53,959 bases of DNA from Pseudobdellovibrionaceae bacterium (GTDB lineage Bacteria > Bdellovibrionota > Bdellovibrionia > Bdellovibrionales > Bdellovibrionaceae): assembly GCA_016785955.1 (NCBI GenBank), contig JAEUWH010000029.1, forward strand, positions 1 through 53,959, in the 5' to 3' direction. Numbering within the stretch: position 1 is the first letter of the stretch; the number at the start of each line of letters is the position of its first letter. The notes under the pieces were generated by a model. The model did not search any database and was not told where the DNA came from. It worked only from the letters and a program-made list of their open reading frames with translations. The position numbers and the translations under genes are program-made. This document shows positions 33,840-42,236 of this stretch, in pieces.

Positions 33840-35045
33840 ATGGAAAAAATCAAAGTTTTGCTTGTTGAAGGAATTCACGCCATCGCAAAGGCTCGCCTAG
33901 AAGAAGAGGGTTGCGAGGTCGATCTGATCAGCTATGCTCCGGACGAGAACGAGTTAATTGAAAAGTTAAAGGGTTATAATGTTCTGGGCATTCGCTCGAA
34001 AACGGAAGTGACCAAGAAGGTTTTGGATCAGTCACCGCATGTTTTGACGATCGGTGCATTTTGTATCGGCACCAATCAAATTCAACTGTCGCACGCAAAG
34101 TCAATCGGGACTCCTGTTTTTAATGCACCCCACGCCAATACACGCAGCGTGGCCGAGCTAGTGATCGCAGAAATGATCTCGCTGTCTCGGCAATTGGGCG
34201 ATCGAAATATGAAAGCTCATCAAGGGGATTGGATTAAGTCCGCTGATGGCAGTCGGGAAGTTCGTGGTAAAACATTGGGCATCGTGGGCTATGGGCATAT
34301 TGGTAGCCAGTTGTCGATCATGGCCGAAGCCATGGGCATGAAGGTGATTTTTTACGATATTGTTAAAAAACTTCCTCTGGGAAATGCAAAACCAAAACGC
34401 ACGTTAGCCGAGCTTTTAGAAGCTTCAGATTTTGTTTCTTTGCATGTTCCCGAAACACCACAAACTAAAAATATGATCACCAGCAGGGAAATAAATTTGA
34501 TGAGAGCTGGCAGCTATTTGATCAACGCCAGCCGAGGGACGGTGGTGGTGATCGAAGATCTGGCGGTGTCCATCAAGTCAAAACAGTTAGCGGGGTGTGC
34601 GATTGACGTATTTCCTGTCGAGCCGTCATCTAACAAAGAAAAATTTGTATCGCCCTTGCAGGGATTGCCTAATGTGATTTTAACTCCGCATATTGGGGGC
34701 TCGACGGAAGAGGCGCAGTACTCGATTGGTTTAGAGGTCGCAGAAAGTTTTCGAAAATTTTTGAAAACGGGTACAACCGCAGGTTCTGTGAACTTCCCTC
34801 AAGTGGAACTGCATCCTGTTGATGGCATTACGCGTATTCAAAATGTTCACAAAAACGAACCCGGGGTTTTGGGCGAAATCAACGGCATCATTTCTAAATA
34901 TGGGGCTAATATCCAGGGACAGTTTTTATCCACAGACGAAAACATCGGTTATCTGGTGATTGATATCGAAAATATGAAATCTGAAAAGCTTGTGGAAGAG
35001 ATCCAGAAATCATCGCGCAGTCTGCGTACACGAGTGATCTTTTAA
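33840..35045 (+). CDS. serA: D-3-phosphoglycerate dehydrogenase
   Basis: 401 residues, similar in length to E. coli SerA. Rossmann motif GYGHIG near residue 150, catalytic Arg in ASRGTVV, His in TPHIGGST, and the substrate loop RSKTEVT. The C-terminal 75 residues (NEPGVLGEINGIISKYGANI) are an ACT domain, which in this type mediates serine feedback inhibition. First step of serine synthesis from 3-phosphoglycerate, cytoplasmic. CAGGAG before ATG. Confidence 0.95.
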   Translation: MEKIKVLLVEGIHAIAKARLEEEGCEVDLISYAPDENELIEKLKGYNVLGIRSKTEVTKKVLDQSPHVLTIGAFCIGTNQIQLSHAKSIGTPVFNAPHANTRSVAELVIAEMISLSRQLGDRNMKAHQGDWIKSADGSREVRGKTLGIVGYGHIGSQLSIMAEAMGMKVIFYDIVKKLPLGNAKPKRTLAELLEASDFVSLHVPETPQTKNMITSREINLMRAGSYLINASRGTVVVIEDLAVSIKSKQLAGCAIDVFPVEPSSNKEKFVSPLQGLPNVILTPHIGGSTEEAQYSIGLEVAESFRKFLKTGTTAGSVNFPQVELHPVDGITRIQNVHKNEPGVLGEINGIISKYGANIQGQFLSTDENIGYLVIDIENMKSEKLVEEIQKSSRSLRTRVIF

Positions 35046-35074
35046 GATTAGGAGACTGTCGGACTATCTGGTTT

Positions 35075-35605
35075 TTAGGGACGAATCTGAAACAAATAGA
35101 TTGTCTTCATCGTGTGTTCGTCCAGGCGATGATAGATTTCGATGACGTCTTCGGGCGGTGATTGTCGACGATCGTAAAATTTTTCTTTTGTTTTGCGGTA
35201 GACCTTCATGGGGCCGATCGCCGGTGAACCCATGAATTCGGCTACGAAGTAATGTCCTTTAGGGATAGTTTTAAATTTAAAATCATTTGGTAAGTCCGTG
35301 TAGACGTGATCGACAATGCAACCCACATGGGATTTTAAACGTTCATGTTCAACGACATCCGGATCGTCAAGAAAGTGGCCAAAACTTTTGCTGCAATCGA
35401 TATTATTTTGCTTAGCCCAAGCCTCGACTTTTTCGAGTGAATCTAAAATTTTATGATAGGGTCCGATGTGCTCTAAATACACAAAATGCATTTCGGGTTG
35501 TTCTTGTTCCGTGATAACAACGTCTTTAAAAAATCCCATTTTGATGGACGCCCATACAAAAATTCCCATAATGAACAGGGCCATGCCCAGAAATATAACT
35601 CTCAT
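35075..35605 (-). CDS. Membrane-anchored GyrI-like protein
   Basis: 176 residues from ATG 35605, which overlaps the stop of the upstream thioredoxin-like gene (ATGA). One N-terminal transmembrane helix (VIFLGMALFIMGIFVWASI), then a domain of the GyrI/AraC-effector type: MHFVYLEHIGPYHKI at the start and IPKGHYFVAEFMGSP near the end. The domain binds small molecules in regulators; here it is anchored facing the periplasm. Ligand unknown. Confidence 0.78.
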   Translation of the reverse strand: MRVIFLGMALFIMGIFVWASIKMGFFKDVVITEQEQPEMHFVYLEHIGPYHKILDSLEKVEAWAKQNNIDCSKSFGHFLDDPDVVEHERLKSHVGCIVDHVYTDLPNDFKFKTIPKGHYFVAEFMGSPAIGPMKVYRKTKEKFYDRRQSPPEDVIEIYHRLDEHTMKTIYLFQIRP

Positions 35606-36156
35606 TGCTTTTTCCACTTGATGGAGCACCCCATGGCCGGGGTTTGTTTCTGTGGAAATTGGTCACTGACAAGCAATTCATCTACGGCTTGTAATAGTTC
35701 GCGTTGTGTGACTAAAGAGGGCTCTTTCCAATTATCGTCCAAGCGTCCGCGATAGGCCAATTGGGATTGTTTGTTATAAACAAAAAAATCAGGCGTGCAA
35801 ACAGCACCGAACACCTTCGCGACAGATTGTGATTCGTCATGCAGGTAGGGGAACGAATATTTTTTTGCGTCCGCACGTTTCTTTAGCTCTGGGAACGCGT
35901 CATCGGGATAGCTGGCCGAATCATTCGCGCAAATCGCAACCAGCCAGACGTTTCGTTTTTTTAAATCATGGCCGAGCTGGATCAAACGATCTTCGATCGC
36001 CTTGACGTAGGGGCAATGATTGCAAATAAACATGACGACGAGGGGGTTGCCATTCTGGAAATCTTTTAATGAATAAGTGCGACCGTCTGTTGCTGGTAAA
36101 GTAAAATCAGGAACAGGTGTGCCCAGTTCATCTTGGGGCGTGTAGGTTAAAGCCAT
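35602..36156 (-). CDS. Thioredoxin-fold redox protein (AhpC/TSA-like)
   Basis: 184 residues. PVPDFTLPATDGRTYSL is the peroxiredoxin-like opening; FICNHCPYVKAIEDRL holds a CNHC motif at the active site; GAVCTPDFFVYNKQSQLAYRG contains the cis-proline. This matches the widespread thioredoxin family with CxxCPY. No signal peptide, so cytoplasmic. Partner is unknown. Confidence 0.85.
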   Translation of the reverse strand: MALTYTPQDELGTPVPDFTLPATDGRTYSLKDFQNGNPLVVMFICNHCPYVKAIEDRLIQLGHDLKKRNVWLVAICANDSASYPDDAFPELKKRADAKKYSFPYLHDESQSVAKVFGAVCTPDFFVYNKQSQLAYRGRLDDNWKEPSLVTQRELLQAVDELLVSDQFPQKQTPAMGCSIKWKKQ

Positions 36157-36168
36157 GGTGCCAGTCTC

Positions 36169-36906
36169 CTATAGTTGATTCCAGGGGATTTTGTTTCCGT
36201 TCGTCAGCAGATCCCCGTTTTCAGAAACATCGTCATATTTGGATTTCAATAATGTCAGGCGATTTAATAGTTGTTTCAAATTTTCGCGGTCGGTAGAGCT
36301 GAGTTCTTCGCTTGCCAGTTGAGCGGCTTCGGTCAATTCGAAAAAAAACCGATCTAGAAAACGAACCCAGTCCTGTCCCAGTAACGGCAAATGTTTGGGC
36401 ATTTCATCCACTAAACTGGTGGCATTGGGAACCTCGGCGGGCGGACGTAAAACATTTAATCCCAAGCCAATAAATGTGCTGATTTCATTTCCTTGAGTGA
36501 CCGTTTCAATCAAGAGCCCAGCACATTTTTTATCGCCAATATAAACATCGTTTGGAGCTTTCAAGGCGAAGGGAATGTATACCCACGTGCTTTGCAAAGC
36601 CTTTACAAGTGCCATTCCCACGCGGGACGGAAATGTAACAGCCGGGTTTTCATTCAGATAAAAACACCAGGTGCTTAGCAAGGCGGCGCCTTTTTCAGTA
36701 GTCCAAGTATTTTGTCCGCGTCCACGGCCTAGTGTTTGTTGATCGGCTAGGTACAACGAGAAATCATTTTCTCCCAAACCTTGCTCTTTAGCGATCGAGT
36801 TTGTGCTGGACACGGATTCTCGGTAGATGCACGGAATCTGCGAATTCTGCGCCCAGGCATAGGTCATTTTACCAATCAGAATATCATCCAGGGGGGACTC
36901 GGACAT
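36169..36906 (-). CDS. birA: Biotin-[acetyl-CoA-carboxylase] ligase
   Basis: 245 residues, catalytic domain only (no DNA-binding N-terminus). ESVSSTNSIAKEQG, GRGRGQNTW (biotinyl-AMP loop), LKAPNDVYIGDKKCAGLL and IGLGLNV are the diagnostic motifs. Attaches biotin to the carrier protein of acetyl-CoA carboxylase. Lacking the HTH, it cannot act as a repressor of biotin genes. Follows nadC after nine bases. Confidence 0.92.
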   Translation of the reverse strand: MSESPLDDILIGKMTYAWAQNSQIPCIYRESVSSTNSIAKEQGLGENDFSLYLADQQTLGRGRGQNTWTTEKGAALLSTWCFYLNENPAVTFPSRVGMALVKALQSTWVYIPFALKAPNDVYIGDKKCAGLLIETVTQGNEISTFIGLGLNVLRPPAEVPNATSLVDEMPKHLPLLGQDWVRFLDRFFFELTEAAQLASEELSSTDRENLKQLLNRLTLLKSKYDDVSENGDLLTNGNKIPWNQL

Positions 36907-36915
36907 GGAAACTCC

Positions 36916-37743
36916 TTACTTTTTTTGCCAATCAAATTGCAAACTGACATCCGCTACGGGCGCCGAGTGGGTCAATGCGCCGACCGAGATAAAATCGATC
37001 CCCACCCGAGCCACTTCGGGAACTCGAGCCAAGCTCATGTTGCCGCTGGCTTCCGTTTCGATCGTATCGGGAATCAGCGTGCGTGCTTGGACCAGTGTGG
37101 GGGTGTCCATATTATCCAAAAGAATGCGCCGAACGTTCAATGACACCGCGATTTTAACTTCGTCCAGGGTGCAGGCTTCCACTTCGATATCTAAATTTGA
37201 ATTTTTTCGCACGCGCTGGACGGCTTGTTGAATGCCACCCATCACGGCGATATGATTGTCTTTGATTAAAATCGCTGTCGACAAATTCATACGATGATTA
37301 TAACCGCCACCATGAACCACGGCGCGTTTTTCTAAATCACGATAGCCGGGTAATGTTTTACGCGTATCCAAGATACGTGTTTTTGTTCCCGCCACAGCAT
37401 CAACAAATCGGCGCGTGTGGGACGCGATTCCTGACAAATGTCCCAGAAAATTTAAAGAGACGCGTTCGCCCTTAAGAATCTGAATCAGATCGCCTTCCAG
37501 TGAACAAATATTTTGTCCTTTCAAAATCCGTTGACCCTCTTCAAAGTGCCATTTAATTTTGGCATTGGGTTCGAGCAACATCATCGTGCTTTCGAATGGA
37601 AGCAATCCTGACAGAACAATATCTTCTTTGGCTTTTAAGACGGCTTTGCCGAGCTTTGGGGTTAGTCCCAGGGAATCTGTTGTCACGTCGCCCGTGGGCA
37701 TGTCTTCTTTGATTGCGGCTTTAATTAAATCATTTAATAACAT
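36916..37743 (-). CDS. nadC: Nicotinate-nucleotide pyrophosphorylase (carboxylating)
   Basis: 275 residues, family length. DTRKTLPGYRDLEKRAV, HGGGYNHRMNLS and ILIKDNH are the quinolinate-phosphoribosyltransferase signatures; EVEACTLDEV and VGALTHSAPVADVSL close the active site. Converts quinolinate and PRPP to nicotinate mononucleotide in NAD synthesis. Shares a transcript with birA and possibly with the receiver-protein gene upstream. Confidence 0.94.
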   Translation of the reverse strand: MLLNDLIKAAIKEDMPTGDVTTDSLGLTPKLGKAVLKAKEDIVLSGLLPFESTMMLLEPNAKIKWHFEEGQRILKGQNICSLEGDLIQILKGERVSLNFLGHLSGIASHTRRFVDAVAGTKTRILDTRKTLPGYRDLEKRAVVHGGGYNHRMNLSTAILIKDNHIAVMGGIQQAVQRVRKNSNLDIEVEACTLDEVKIAVSLNVRRILLDNMDTPTLVQARTLIPDTIETEASGNMSLARVPEVARVGIDFISVGALTHSAPVADVSLQFDWQKK

Positions 37744-37763
37744 GCCGCTATTAATAGGGAACT

Positions 37764-38831
37764 TTACGGTTCTTGCAACAACTTTTTGATCTCTTCACGA
37801 ACAACTCGTTCTGTGATCTCGGGCAATAATGACCAGCAGATTTTTTCGGCGATTACGCGGACTTCCTCGCGAAAGATTTTTTCTTGAGTTTTTGCATCCA
37901 GTGGAATGTTGGAAAGAGCCGGCACTGCAAATTCAGGACTCGTCTGGCGAGGGGTACTTGTGGCTACGCTTTGTGGCGGTGAAACGGGCTTCGAGGGATC
38001 TAGATGGGTTCCCTCAACTTCCTCGTCTGAAAATATGATTTCTTCAAAGCTATCCGTGATTTTGCGTTTAGCTTTCATTAGGTCTTCTTCCGCTAACACC
38101 CCAGCCGTCGCGTTTGCATTGATACTTGGGGATTGTGGATTGAGCGGGCGTAGATTATTCACAGGATCGGCTTGCCATTCGTCAGGACTTTCAAGATCAA
38201 CTTTATTGTCCAAGGATGGTGCATCCAGCGGCATTTTTTTATGCAACGGCACTTGTGCGAAATCCTCGTTCTCTTCGGTTAATTGCAGTTCATCGGGCAG
38301 GATCGAGTCTTCAATAATGTAGTCGCCGCTTTGCTCGGGAATATTAAAATTAGGTATCTGCGGAGGTTTTACATTTTTTCGTGCTTCGGCTGATTCCCTG
38401 CGATAGTCCTTGATGGAATCGATCTCGTCAAAATTTAAAAAGGAGCTAATTGGATGATTGACTGTTTTTGGGCTGAGTTCTTGCACGATAGAACGCAGGG
38501 TTTCGACTTCGAATGGTTTCTCTAAACGTTTATTGGCTGCTGACTCGCGCGCTTTATTCTCGTCAATTCCCATCAGGGAGTTCCACAGCAAAACGACGGG
38601 TGTTTTGTTTAAATCTGGATCCTTTTTGATATCCCGGGCGACGTCGTAACCTGATTTTTTAACCAGTAGTACATCAACAAAAATAATATCAGGCTGAAAA
38701 ACTTTGGCGATAGGGATGACATCTATGCCCACAGGTACAGCTTTGACCTCTACGGAATAGTCTTGCAGTGCCAATTGAATTACTTTTTTGATCGTTGGAC
38801 TCTCGTCAGCCAACAAGACGCGCAAAGCCAT
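37764..38831 (-). CDS. Receiver-domain protein with long acidic linker
   Basis: 355 residues. Residues 1-120 are a receiver: LLADESP (D9), phospho-Asp53 in IIFVDVLLVKKSG, Lys in KRLEKPF. Residues 130-300 are a low-complexity, acidic Pro/Ser-rich linker; the last 50 residues are amphipathic helices (EEVRVIAEKICWSLLPEITE, then RVVREEIKKLL). The same architecture occurs in myxobacterial and Bdellovibrio motility-type regulators. No DNA-binding output. Divergent from the LptG-like gene. Confidence 0.85.
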   Translation of the reverse strand: MALRVLLADESPTIKKVIQLALQDYSVEVKAVPVGIDVIPIAKVFQPDIIFVDVLLVKKSGYDVARDIKKDPDLNKTPVVLLWNSLMGIDENKARESAANKRLEKPFEVETLRSIVQELSPKTVNHPISSFLNFDEIDSIKDYRRESAEARKNVKPPQIPNFNIPEQSGDYIIEDSILPDELQLTEENEDFAQVPLHKKMPLDAPSLDNKVDLESPDEWQADPVNNLRPLNPQSPSINANATAGVLAEEDLMKAKRKITDSFEEIIFSDEEVEGTHLDPSKPVSPPQSVATSTPRQTSPEFAVPALSNIPLDAKTQEKIFREEVRVIAEKICWSLLPEITERVVREEIKKLLQEP

Positions 38832-38880
38832 GTATTAAGTAAATAAGGATTTTTTTAACGAGTCAAGCCATAATCATCGA

Positions 38881-40029
38881 GTGAATAGGATCGATCGGTA
38901 TATCGCCAGACACTTTATTGGATTTTTCTTCGGTGGCATGTTGGTGTTTCTCACTGTTTTTCTTGCTATCGACATACTGTCTACATTTGTTAGTTATCCC
39001 GGTACGGCGGTTGATCAGTTGGTTAAATATTATCTGTTTTACGTTCCTGATATATTCCAAAAAATGATCCCAGTGTCCTGTTTATTAGGCACAATTCTGT
39101 GTCTTTCTAGTTTAAACAAATCTAACGAGCTGATTGCTCTTTTTGCGGCTGGTTACAGTCTGCTTCGAGTTTCGGCGCCGATTATTTTTTTGGTGGTCCT
39201 GCTTTCGGGACTTAGTTTTGTTCTCAGTGACCGAATTATTCCGTCATTAAATCGTCAGAAAAACTACATTTACTATCATGATATTAAAAAGAACCCGGGT
39301 ATGTTTTCGATCGTTAAGACCAATCGAATTTGGTATCGTTCGAAAAACGAGATTTTCAATATCAAGACGTTGAATATTGAAGGGGACAAGGCTCAAGGAT
39401 TAACGTTGTACACATTTGATGACGATTGGAATTTACAGAGAATGATCACGGCCGACGATGTCGATTTGAAAACGGAAAAACGGGCGGCTGAAGTGACGCC
39501 GGCGAGTCCTCATCCACCCGCGGCGGCGGCCTCTCGAGAACAATACCAATGGTATTTGCGCAACGGCACGGTGACCGTGTTTTACAAAGATTCTAGTTTC
39601 CCGCTGACGTCGACATTTAAAAATAAAACCATTGTCATGAACGAAGAGGCGCAAGACCTGCAAAGTAGCGGGCAGACCTCGGAAATGCTATCACAGAAAG
39701 AGCTGGCCAGGTTTATTAGCAAAAACAAGGAAGCCGGGTTGGATACGATTCGTTATGAGGTTGATTATCACGCTAAAATTGCGTTCGCATTCGCGGGATT
39801 GGTTATGACGATTTTAGGGATTCCTTTTAGCGTGTCTCGGGGGCGTTCGGGAGGGGTCATGTTACAGGTGGGCGTTTGTATAGGACTTGTGTTTTTATAT
39901 TGGATCTTCTATAACTCGTCCATCACGTTGGGTAATCACGGCCATCTTCCTCCGGTGTTTGCGGCTTGGACTCCTAATCTGGTGATGATTGGGCTGGGTC
40001 TAGGCTTGATCGTGCAAACGAAAAAATAA
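38881..40029 (+). CDS. LptF/LptG-family permease
   Basis: 382 residues, six transmembrane helices in the YjgP/YjgQ arrangement: two pairs at the ends, with a periplasmic beta-jellyroll domain (about residues 130-260). DRYIARHFIGFFFGGMLVFL at the start, and IPFSVSRGRSGGVMLQVGVC near residue 315 mark the family. It extracts lipopolysaccharide from the inner membrane together with LptB and LptC. More LptG-like than LptF-like, but I would not fix the symbol. The periplasmic loop has an unusual Pro/Ala insertion. GTG start. Confidence 0.88.
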   Translation: MNRIDRYIARHFIGFFFGGMLVFLTVFLAIDILSTFVSYPGTAVDQLVKYYLFYVPDIFQKMIPVSCLLGTILCLSSLNKSNELIALFAAGYSLLRVSAPIIFLVVLLSGLSFVLSDRIIPSLNRQKNYIYYHDIKKNPGMFSIVKTNRIWYRSKNEIFNIKTLNIEGDKAQGLTLYTFDDDWNLQRMITADDVDLKTEKRAAEVTPASPHPPAAAASREQYQWYLRNGTVTVFYKDSSFPLTSTFKNKTIVMNEEAQDLQSSGQTSEMLSQKELARFISKNKEAGLDTIRYEVDYHAKIAFAFAGLVMTILGIPFSVSRGRSGGVMLQVGVCIGLVFLYWIFYNSSITLGNHGHLPPVFAAWTPNLVMIGLGLGLIVQTKK

Positions 40030-40053
40030 ACTGATTATAAATAAGGAATCATT

Positions 40054-40635
40054 ATGAGTGTGCTGGAAATTTTAACCTACCCCAACCCACGCTTGCGTGA
40101 AGTTTCGGCTCCGATTGAGATTTTTGACGAAAAGTTAAAAAAATTAACTGAGGACATGATTGAAACGATGTACGCAGCCCATGGGATAGGTCTGGCGGCT
40201 CCGCAGGTGGGGGTTCTTCAGCGAGTCGTGGTTATAGATACACGACCAAAAAATGAGGACGGTCGTCGATATGATAATGACGAAATGGCCGAGCTGGAAA
40301 AGGCGATTCCTCAGCCCCTGGTTTTGATTAATCCAAAAATTGTTAAAGGTGTTGGCTCTACTACATTTGATGAAGGCTGCCTGAGTGTTCCGTCATTCTA
40401 TGAAACGGTCGAACGTAAAGAAGTGATCGAAGTGGAAACGTATGATTTAAAAGGCAATAAATACAGCTTTAAAACGGATGGTTTGTTGGCGATTTGCATT
40501 CAGCATGAGCTGGATCATTTAGAAGGCAAGTTGTTCATTGATCGTATCAGCTTCTTAAAAAGTAAAAAAATCAAAGGCCAAATTCAAAAGCACGGCTACC
40601 CTGAAAAAAAAGAAAAGTCTGAAGTAAAAAAATGA
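40054..40635 (+). CDS. def: Peptide deformylase
   Basis: 193 residues. All three motifs present: GIGLAAPQVG (44-53), EGCLSVP (107-113, Cys109) and QHELDHLEG (150-158, zinc His and catalytic Glu). Removes the N-formyl group from new proteins. Contains a 20-residue acidic insertion after residue 65. Overlaps fmt by four bases. Confidence 0.96.
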   Translation: MSVLEILTYPNPRLREVSAPIEIFDEKLKKLTEDMIETMYAAHGIGLAAPQVGVLQRVVVIDTRPKNEDGRRYDNDEMAELEKAIPQPLVLINPKIVKGVGSTTFDEGCLSVPSFYETVERKEVIEVETYDLKGNKYSFKTDGLLAICIQHELDHLEGKLFIDRISFLKSKKIKGQIQKHGYPEKKEKSEVKK

Positions 40636-41585
40636 AGAAACTTAAAGTCTGTTTTTTGGGAACCCCACAATTTGCAGCAGTCAGTTTAAAATATTTGCTG
40701 AGTGACCCCGACTATGAGGTGGTGGGCGTGGTGACGCAGCCAGATCGACCGGCGGGGCGAAAATTGCAGATGACCGCCAGCGATGTCAAGGTGTTGGCAC
40801 GGGAACATGGACTACCTGTATTGACACCAGAAAATTTACGCAAAGAGCCCGAGGTTTTGCAGCAGGTAAAGTCTTGGAGTGCTCAAATTGCGGTGGTTGT
40901 TGCTTTTGGACAGATTTTGAACGACGAGTTTTTGGGCAGTTTTGAGTACGGAGCGGTGAATATTCATGGTTCACTTTTGCCTAAGTGGCGGGGTGCGGCT
41001 CCCATTCAGCGATCCTTGCAGAATGGTGATCGTGAAACTGGTGTGGCATTACAAAAGATTGTAAAGCAGCTGGATGCGGGCGATGTTATCGGTGTTCGCA
41101 GAATCCAAGTTCAAGACGATTGGAATGCGAATTTTATGTATGCAAAGCTAGCTGAAATGGGAACAGAGTTGCTGAAGTTTGATCTAAAAGATTTTGTATA
41201 CGGAGCTTTGATTCCGGTTAAACAGGATGAATCGGCAGTCACTGTTGCTAAGAAGATTGATAAATCAGAAGCGGAAATAAATTGGAATTTGTCCAGTGAG
41301 GCCATTCATAATCAAGTCCGAGCATTTTCGATGGGGCCAGGTAGTTTTACTTGGTTTAATGAAAAAAAAATAAAGATTCACAAAACGTGTGTAAAGAATA
41401 AATCTGATGTCGACCCGACCAGAAATGGCTTCGTGGTGGGTATGGAAAAAGAGACTTTTTTTGTTCAATGTGGGCAGGGTCTTCTTGAGGTGTTAGAGGT
41501 TCAACCGGAGTCACGTAATCGGATGAGTAGCGCCGATTTTTTAAAAAGTCATTCTGTTGAAAATAAAATGAGGTTTGGAAAATGA
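40632..41585 (+). CDS. fmt: Methionyl-tRNA formyltransferase
   Basis: 317 residues. FLGTPQFAAVSL at the start, IHGSLLPKWRGAAPIQR with the catalytic Asn/His, and KQLDAGDVIGVRRI mark the 10-formyl-THF-binding domain; the C-terminal OB domain follows residue 210. Formylates initiator Met-tRNA. ATGA overlaps with def upstream and rpe downstream. Confidence 0.96.
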   Translation: MKKLKVCFLGTPQFAAVSLKYLLSDPDYEVVGVVTQPDRPAGRKLQMTASDVKVLAREHGLPVLTPENLRKEPEVLQQVKSWSAQIAVVVAFGQILNDEFLGSFEYGAVNIHGSLLPKWRGAAPIQRSLQNGDRETGVALQKIVKQLDAGDVIGVRRIQVQDDWNANFMYAKLAEMGTELLKFDLKDFVYGALIPVKQDESAVTVAKKIDKSEAEINWNLSSEAIHNQVRAFSMGPGSFTWFNEKKIKIHKTCVKNKSDVDPTRNGFVVGMEKETFFVQCGQGLLEVLEVQPESRNRMSSADFLKSHSVENKMRFGK

Positions 41586-42214
41586 AAAAAATTTCTCCTA
41601 GCTTGTTAGCGGCTGATTTTGCGAATATAGAACGTGAAGTTAAAAAGGTGGCGGAAGCTGGGGCTGACTTTCTTCATCTTGATATTATGGATGGGCATTT
41701 CGTGCCGAATTTGACATTTGGTCCGCCGATTGTGGCCGCGATTAAAAAAGTGTCCACAATTCCGCTTGATGTTCACCTGATGATTGAAAAGCCTGAAAAA
41801 TACGTCGATGAATTTATAGCGGCGGGCAGCGATTATTTGACTATTCATGTAGAATCCACAGAGCAAACAGCTGAACTTTTAAAGCATATCCGTGCCAAAG
41901 GTGTAAAAAGTGGTTTGACTCTGCGGCCACGTACGCCAATCGAAAGTATCAAAGAGTTTTTGCCGCTGTGTGATTTGGTTTTAGTAATGACGGTCGAGCC
42001 CGGGTTTGGTGGTCAGAGTTTTATGATGGATCAGCTGTCCAAAATTGATTGGTTGAAAAGTCATCGTCAGCAAGCCGATTTAAATTATTTGATCGAGGTC
42101 GATGGCGGTGTAAGTAACAAGACTCGGCCGTACTTAGACAATGCCGACGTTTTAGTTGCGGGTACTTATGTTTTCAAAAACGACTATACTTTGGCTATTC
42201 AGTCTTTACGTTAA
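41582..42214 (+). CDS. rpe: Ribulose-phosphate 3-epimerase
   Basis: 210 residues, a TIM barrel. ISPSLLAADFANIE, HLDIMDGHFVPNLTFG (metal-binding His and Asp), MTVEPGFGGQSF and EVDGGV are the family motifs. Interconverts ribulose-5-P and xylulose-5-P in the pentose phosphate pathway. Start overlaps the fmt stop. Confidence 0.96.
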   Translation: MKKISPSLLAADFANIEREVKKVAEAGADFLHLDIMDGHFVPNLTFGPPIVAAIKKVSTIPLDVHLMIEKPEKYVDEFIAAGSDYLTIHVESTEQTAELLKHIRAKGVKSGLTLRPRTPIESIKEFLPLCDLVLVMTVEPGFGGQSFMMDQLSKIDWLKSHRQQADLNYLIEVDGGVSNKTRPYLDNADVLVAGTYVFKNDYTLAIQSLR

Positions 42215-42236
42215 TTTCAAAAATTCAAGGATACGT

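Noticed and set aside
42156-42236. Extended start of the substrate-binding protein inside rpe
   Set aside because: The ATG at 42237 has a ribosome site and gives a proper signal peptide.
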